From: PALSA-1316 sp964499365
Lineage (GTDB): Bacteria; Nitrospirota; Thermodesulfovibrionia; Thermodesulfovibrionales; UBA6898
Assembly (NCBI GenBank): GCA_964499365.1
Contig: CAZCKU010000004.1
Location: 124,001-188,000 of the forward strand
Direction of reading: 5' to 3'
Length of the DNA stretch: 64,000 nt
Below are positions 60,129 through 64,000 of the stretch, in pieces. Positions within the stretch are counted from its first letter, which is position 1. Every line of letters starts with the position of its first letter. Position numbers and translations under genes: made by a program. Below the pieces are notes generated by a model that was given only the letters and a program-made list of their open reading frames with translations, had not been told where the DNA came from and did no database searches.

Positions 60129-62144
60129 TTAATCGTCGTGAGACGTGGCACCTGCCGCGCCTTTCGGAATTCTTACGCTTTCGACAAAATCCTGCATCTC
60201 CTGTGACGGGGGAGCAGTAAGTCTCGATACAACGAAGCAAGCGATAAAGCCCATAGGAATACCGAAGAGACCGGATGAAATGGTCTTGATACCCCAAATG
60301 TCAAAGCCATAGAAACGGCTGGCGACCATATAGGCAATACATGAGAAAAAGCCTAGATACATACCTGCAAGGGCACCCCACTTGTTTGACCTCTTGTCCC
60401 AAATGCCCATGACAAGAGCCGGGAAGAACGAGGCAGCAGCAATAGAGAAGGCCCAGGCAACCAGCTCAACAATGATCGTCAGCTTAAAGGTTGCGACGTA
60501 TGCAGAGATGAGCGCAACGATAACCAGCAGGGTTCTGGAGATGGTCAGCCGTTTGACGATTGAGGCCTGAGGATTGACCATCTTGTAGTAAAGGTCGTGA
60601 GACAATGCATTCGAGATGGTCAGGAGCAGACCATCTGCAGTAGAAAGAGCTGCCGCAAGACCGCCGGCTGCGACCAGGCCCGATATAGTATATGGCAGGC
60701 CTGCGATAGCTGGAGTAGCCAGCACGATGGCATCAGCTCCTATGGTGAATTCATAGAACTGCAGTATGCCGTCAGCATTGATATCCTTGAAGGATACCAA
60801 TCCTACCTTGCCCCAGTTGGCGATCCAGGCAGGCAACTGTGAAATTGGCAACCCAACCACGTTGCTCAAGACCTCATTTCGCGCAAAGGCTGCAACAGAC
60901 GGAGCTGTAAAGTAGAGCAGGAATATAAAGAAAAGAGACCAGCCTACCGATGAACGTGCATCTTTGACTGATGGGGTTGTATAGTACCGCATAAGGATGT
61001 GCGGCAGGCCTGCTGTTCCGACCATAAGACAGAAGGTGAGAGCCAGCATGTTCTTCATGTCAAGTCTCGCAAACGGCTGAAGATACGGCTTAATCTCTTT
61101 AGCCTGCGTGTCAGCCTTCTTCTTGGCAGCCTCCCATTTCGTCTTGGCTTCTTCGGGAGTCTTCGGAAGGCCTGCAATAGATTTCTCTATCTTCTCCCTG
61201 TCTGCCGGAGTTGCCTCGGCAGGAAGGGCCGCAAGCTTGGACTGAAGCTCTGTCTTCTTGGCATCGAGGCTGGCCGGCAGACCCTTTATGTCGGCATCGA
61301 TCTTGGCTGACTCAGCCTTCCAGAGTTCCCTGACTTCTTTCTCCTTCGGATTCGCATTGATTGCCTTCTCCTCAGTGTCGATCCGCTGAAGGACCTGGCC
61401 GTACATGATCTGAGGAATCGGCACGCCGGTAACCTTCTGGGACATAACAACCGGTGGTACAAGGTAAGCGATTATGAGGATAATATACTGTGCAACCTGT
61501 GTCCATGTGACAGCCTTCATGCCGCCGAGCATCGAGCAGACCAGGATACCGGCGAGTCCGACGAAGACGCCGGTAGCAAAGTCGAGGCCGAGGAATCGGC
61601 CCATGATGATGCCAACGCCGGTGACCTGCGCTATAAGGTACGTGAATGAAGCGGTGATGGCGGCGATAATGCCGATAGTCCTGGCAGCATGCCCTCCAAA
61701 CCGTGCGCCAAGAAAGTCAGGAATAGTGTACTGGCCGAATTTCCTGAGGTATGGCCCGAGGAACACGGCGAGCAGAACGTAGCCGCCTGTCCAGCCCATG
61801 ATATAGGCAAGACCGTCATAACCCAGGCCGAAGATCGTGCCTGCCATTCCGATGAAGGAGGCAGCAGACATCCAGTCCGAGCCTGTCGCCATACCGTTAA
61901 AGATGGGCGGCACGGAACGTCCTGCTACATAATACTCCGAGACCTTGGCGGTCCTTGAGGATATACCGATCATCGCATAGAGGCCAATCGTTATAGCCAT
62001 ATAGGTATACCCGATCATCTGATTTGACATACCCAACTTCTCGCCTATCGCAAGCAGGATAACGAAGGCGATGAACCCGCCGGTATAAATTGCATAAATC
62101 TTACCTAAGTTATCGAGAAATGATTTTGAGCCGACTCCTGCCAT
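60129..62144 (-). CDS. Sodium:solute symporter large subunit with coiled-coil insertion
   Basis: A 671-residue SSS-family permease of the type paired with DUF4212. YYVAGRSVPPIFNGMATGSDWMSAASFIGMAGTIF and TAGLPHILMRYYTTPSVKDARSS are core motifs. Between about residues 245 and 358 lies an Ala/Lys/Glu/Pro-rich, probably coiled-coil insertion (NPKEKEVRELWKAESAKI and onwards), at a different site from the insertion in the ActP-like protein. The substrate is probably acetate or another short carboxylate. It follows the DUF4212 gene directly. Confidence 0.88.
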   Translation of the reverse strand: MAGVGSKSFLDNLGKIYAIYTGGFIAFVILLAIGEKLGMSNQMIGYTYMAITIGLYAMIGISSRTAKVSEYYVAGRSVPPIFNGMATGSDWMSAASFIGMAGTIFGLGYDGLAYIMGWTGGYVLLAVFLGPYLRKFGQYTIPDFLGARFGGHAARTIGIIAAITASFTYLIAQVTGVGIIMGRFLGLDFATGVFVGLAGILVCSMLGGMKAVTWTQVAQYIILIIAYLVPPVVMSQKVTGVPIPQIMYGQVLQRIDTEEKAINANPKEKEVRELWKAESAKIDADIKGLPASLDAKKTELQSKLAALPAEATPADREKIEKSIAGLPKTPEEAKTKWEAAKKKADTQAKEIKPYLQPFARLDMKNMLALTFCLMVGTAGLPHILMRYYTTPSVKDARSSVGWSLFFIFLLYFTAPSVAAFARNEVLSNVVGLPISQLPAWIANWGKVGLVSFKDINADGILQFYEFTIGADAIVLATPAIAGLPYTISGLVAAGGLAAALSTADGLLLTISNALSHDLYYKMVNPQASIVKRLTISRTLLVIVALISAYVATFKLTIIVELVAWAFSIAAASFFPALVMGIWDKRSNKWGALAGMYLGFFSCIAYMVASRFYGFDIWGIKTISSGLFGIPMGFIACFVVSRLTAPPSQEMQDFVESVRIPKGAAGATSHDD

Positions 62145-62426
62145 TTATTCTTCCTCCTCTTCCACGCCATAATCTTTGTCAGCCTTGTTCATTTTTGCAG
62201 CATAATTAAAGATGAGAACAACGAAAACAATCAGCGACCCCTGGGCCCCCATGTAGTAGCCGAACGGAAATCCCAAAATAACAATATTGTTCAGTTGGGG
62301 TGTAAAGAAGATCGCCACATACGTGACCACAAACCAGATGACCATGGTTATGGTCGTCAGCCTGATGTTGTAGCTCCAATAATCCTTCAGCTTCTGTTTG
62401 TCCAATCCTTTTAGTTCCTGTGCCAT
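62145..62426 (-). CDS. DUF4212 small symporter subunit
   Basis: A 93-residue two-helix protein (TTITMVIWFVVTYVAIFFTP, GAQGSLIVFVVLIFNY) with an acidic C-terminus. DYWSYNIRLTTI and GFPFGYYMGAQGS are hallmarks of DUF4212, the putative small subunit of sodium/substrate symporters. Its stop abuts the large-subunit start with no gap. An AGGAGG site precedes the ATG. Confidence 0.93.
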   Translation of the reverse strand: MAQELKGLDKQKLKDYWSYNIRLTTITMVIWFVVTYVAIFFTPQLNNIVILGFPFGYYMGAQGSLIVFVVLIFNYAAKMNKADKDYGVEEEEE

Positions 62427-62491
62427 TTCTCCTCCTTCTGTGTATTTAAGATGAACTGCAAAAAAAAGCGCCTTGCTCCCACCTCCTTTGT

Positions 62492-63175
62492 TTATGTTTT
62501 TCCTATCCTCAGAAGATCCCTGAGTGTATGCACGCCATGCCTCTGCAGATACCTCAACAGACGCTGATAAAGCTGCGCCGTAATGAACGCATCGCTCAGC
62601 GCATTATGCGCCCCGCTCACCTCGATGCCATAGCGCCGGGCAAGAGTAAAGAGGTCCTTGTTCTCCTGTCCGTTCTGGTCAAAGTGTCTTCCGAAACCCT
62701 TCTCTTCAGTCCGCAGCCAATCGCTGAGCCTGCAGGTGTCGACTGCCGGATTGCGGAGGACCCTGTTCTCAAAGAGTTTCAGGTATTTATTGATGAAGCC
62801 CATATCGAGGGAGATGAAATGGCCTACGATAACGCGGTCACCGACGAATTCCGAGATCTTCCTGAGGGCCGTGGCAATATCAGGCACCTCCTGCAATTCG
62901 GAGGGCATGATCTGATGGACAACGACACTCTTGGAAGACAGCTCGGTCTCGGGCCGAACCAGCATATACAGGGTATTAGCAAAATCAATGCGTGTGCCGG
63001 TCATGGCTATTGCACCCACAGAGACGATCGAATTGCTCTTCAGTTCAAGTCCGGTAAGCTCCGTATCCAGCACGACACAGGGGATGTCGTCCACAGGGGT
63101 CGCAGGGTCGATACCTGCATCCTTCCTGCCGGCGAACATGCTAAACCTGTCTACCAATGAAAGCATACCGATCAT
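62492..63175 (-). CDS. PolC-type DEDDh 3'-5' exonuclease
   Basis: A 227-residue protein with a DnaQ/PolC-like exonuclease domain. The Asp-x-Glu motif is in VLDTELTGLELKS, the second in VGHFISLDMGFINKYL, and the His-Asp pair in GAHNALSDAFITAQLYQRLL. All four acidic residues and the His are present. It overlaps the CBS/DUF294 gene by 1 nt (TGATG) and precedes the DUF4212-symporter pair. A role in DNA repair or nucleotide-signal turnover cannot be distinguished. Confidence 0.88.
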   Translation of the reverse strand: MIGMLSLVDRFSMFAGRKDAGIDPATPVDDIPCVVLDTELTGLELKSNSIVSVGAIAMTGTRIDFANTLYMLVRPETELSSKSVVVHQIMPSELQEVPDIATALRKISEFVGDRVIVGHFISLDMGFINKYLKLFENRVLRNPAVDTCRLSDWLRTEEKGFGRHFDQNGQENKDLFTLARRYGIEVSGAHNALSDAFITAQLYQRLLRYLQRHGVHTLRDLLRIGKT

Positions 63176-64000
63176 CAGTTCGCCATCCCTGCCCGGTAGA
63201 ATTCGGTGATCCCGTCCTGGACCTTCAGAATAAGCTGGAAGGTCTCTTTCAGGGATTTCCGCTCAAGGTTCGTCAGGCTGGTCGGGTTGATAAAGTTGTC
63301 AAGCGGCAGGCCCTTGTCCATCTGGTCAAGCTGGTGATGGATCCGCAGCAGGTTGATAAATTCGAACGCATGCTCAATCTCGTCGCCGAGCTCGATAATA
63401 AACGGGTTGGTCGCACGGAGCGCCTTGATCCTGTCAAGCGTGGAGGTTTCGGTGACACCGCCTTCGAGTGCGAAGAGCCTGACCATATCGATCACCGGAC
63501 CTATGCCCCTGATCTTGAGATTGAGGGCGTCCTTGTGCTCGCCGTCTTTTTCAACCGCAAAGGTCTTGAAGAAGCCCAGAGGCGGCCTGTTGAGCGTCGC
63601 CACCCCCGCCATCTTCGCAAAAAAGACATTCTGCTCTTTCAGGAGGCCAACGAGATATTGACGGAGCTCGCCGGCAAGGGAGACTTCGCCATGGAGCGGC
63701 CTGAAGTCGAAAAAGATGAGTGACTTAAGCACCGCCTCGGGATTCGGCAGGGTTACCCATTTATGAAAATAGCCCTTCCAGATGCTGACCGGCTGACACC
63801 AGCGGGGGTTGTTCGCCATATAATCGGCAGGGCACGCAGGGAAGCCGAGCTGCATAAGGCCCTGCTTTACGAAGAGGGTAAAATTGGGGAAATAGGCTGC
63901 CACAGCCGCGGCCTCGGCTTCACTGACCGGGTCGGCATAAATGATCGCATTGTCCTGGTCAGTCTTGAAGGTCTGCTCTTTCCTGCCTTCGCTGCCGAAG
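63175..64000 (-). CDS. DUF294 nucleotidyltransferase-like protein, 5' truncated by window edge
   Basis: The frame stays open to the window end; 274 residues of the C-terminal part are visible. They start in FGSEGRKEQTFKTDQDNAII, the nucleotidyltransferase motif, and continue through CPADYMANNPRWCQPVSIW and LKSLIFFDFRPLHGEVSLAG into the helical DUF294-C domain. It is clearly a paralogue of the protein at 52791-54701, which has cNMP and CBS domains upstream; similar domains probably lie outside the window. It is translationally coupled to the exonuclease gene. Confidence 0.9.
   Translation of the reverse strand, partial: FGSEGRKEQTFKTDQDNAIIYADPVSEAEAAAVAAYFPNFTLFVKQGLMQLGFPACPADYMANNPRWCQPVSIWKGYFHKWVTLPNPEAVLKSLIFFDFRPLHGEVSLAGELRQYLVGLLKEQNVFFAKMAGVATLNRPPLGFFKTFAVEKDGEHKDALNLKIRGIGPVIDMVRLFALEGGVTETSTLDRIKALRATNPFIIELGDEIEHAFEFINLLRIHHQLDQMDKGLPLDNFINPTSLTNLERKSLKETFQLILKVQDGITEFYRAGMAN

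Overview
The window is a contiguous stretch of a bacterial chromosome that looks moderately GC-rich by eye. Its genes are tightly packed, with many 1-14 nt overlaps. No IS element, phage, CRISPR array or integrase is visible. The gene set points to an anaerobic or microaerophilic Gram-negative, and my best guess is the Nitrospirota (Thermodesulfovibrionia-like) or a deltaproteobacterial lineage. It includes an outer-membrane barrel, SurA, Tat, a periplasmic Hyb-type [NiFe] hydrogenase, a multihaem cytochrome, a V/A-type ATPase, an MglA-like GTPase, DUF4416, myo-inositol-phosphate synthase, formate-THF ligase and acetate transport/activation. This placement is inference; no marker gene was compared with a database.

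Layout. 1-5.1 kb (+): barrel protein end, tatB, tatC, a small unknown gene, a HEAT-repeat protein and an HD-GYP protein. 5.1-10.3 kb (-): secA, a GAF-GGDEF protein and an MglA-like GTPase with a long tail. 10.4-13 kb (+): miaB-mtaB. 13-14.3 kb: a 700 bp non-coding region, tRNA-Gly(CCC) and a cobalamin adenosyltransferase. 14.3-16 kb (-): inositol-phosphate synthase and a CDP-alcohol phosphatidyltransferase, together a likely phosphatidylinositol route. 16.1-21.2 kb (+): mdh, ndk, clpC, a TlpA-like thioredoxin and DUF4416. 21.2-28.8 kb: purN, surA, fhs, an HDAC-family enzyme, a membrane protein, a zinc-ribbon protein with a histone-H1-like tail, dus and an MFS gene. 29-32.3 kb: a cNMP/pseudo-AAA+/polyferredoxin fusion and a tandem DUF2892 protein. 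32.6-40.5 kb (-): a nine-gene V/A-type ATPase operon. 40.7-43.1 kb (+): a 13-haem cytochrome c and a cytochrome b. 43.1-49 kb (-): the hydrogenase operon hybO-A-B-C-D-hypC. 49-64 kb: a putative motility peptide, a TPR protein, two sodium/solute symporter systems with accessory genes (DUF485, DUF4212, two CBS/DUF294 proteins, a PolC-type exonuclease), acs and several small unknown genes.

How it fits together. Tat would export the twin-arginine proteins HybO and HybA. The hydrogenase would feed quinone through HybB. The adjacent 13-haem cytochrome and cytochrome b could exchange electrons with the same pool. The V/A-type ATPase would couple to the ion gradient. The symporters and Acs would bring in and activate acetate. 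HD-GYP and GGDEF proteins suggest c-di-GMP signalling.

Most notable observations. (1) The hydrogenase large subunit has an in-frame TGA at the second cysteine of the L1 motif (CGV-TGA-TTVH). An 8-bp perfect hairpin follows at the spacing expected of a bacterial SECIS. This suggests selenocysteine as the bridging Ni-Fe ligand, rather than at the L2 position of known [NiFeSe] hydrogenases. (2) About eight first-in-transcript genes have a -10 box only 6-9 nt before the start codon and no Shine-Dalgarno, which suggests common leaderless mRNAs. (3) One gene fuses a cNMP-binding domain, an AAA+ domain that has lost its Walker A lysine, and a NosR/NapH-like membrane iron-sulphur module.
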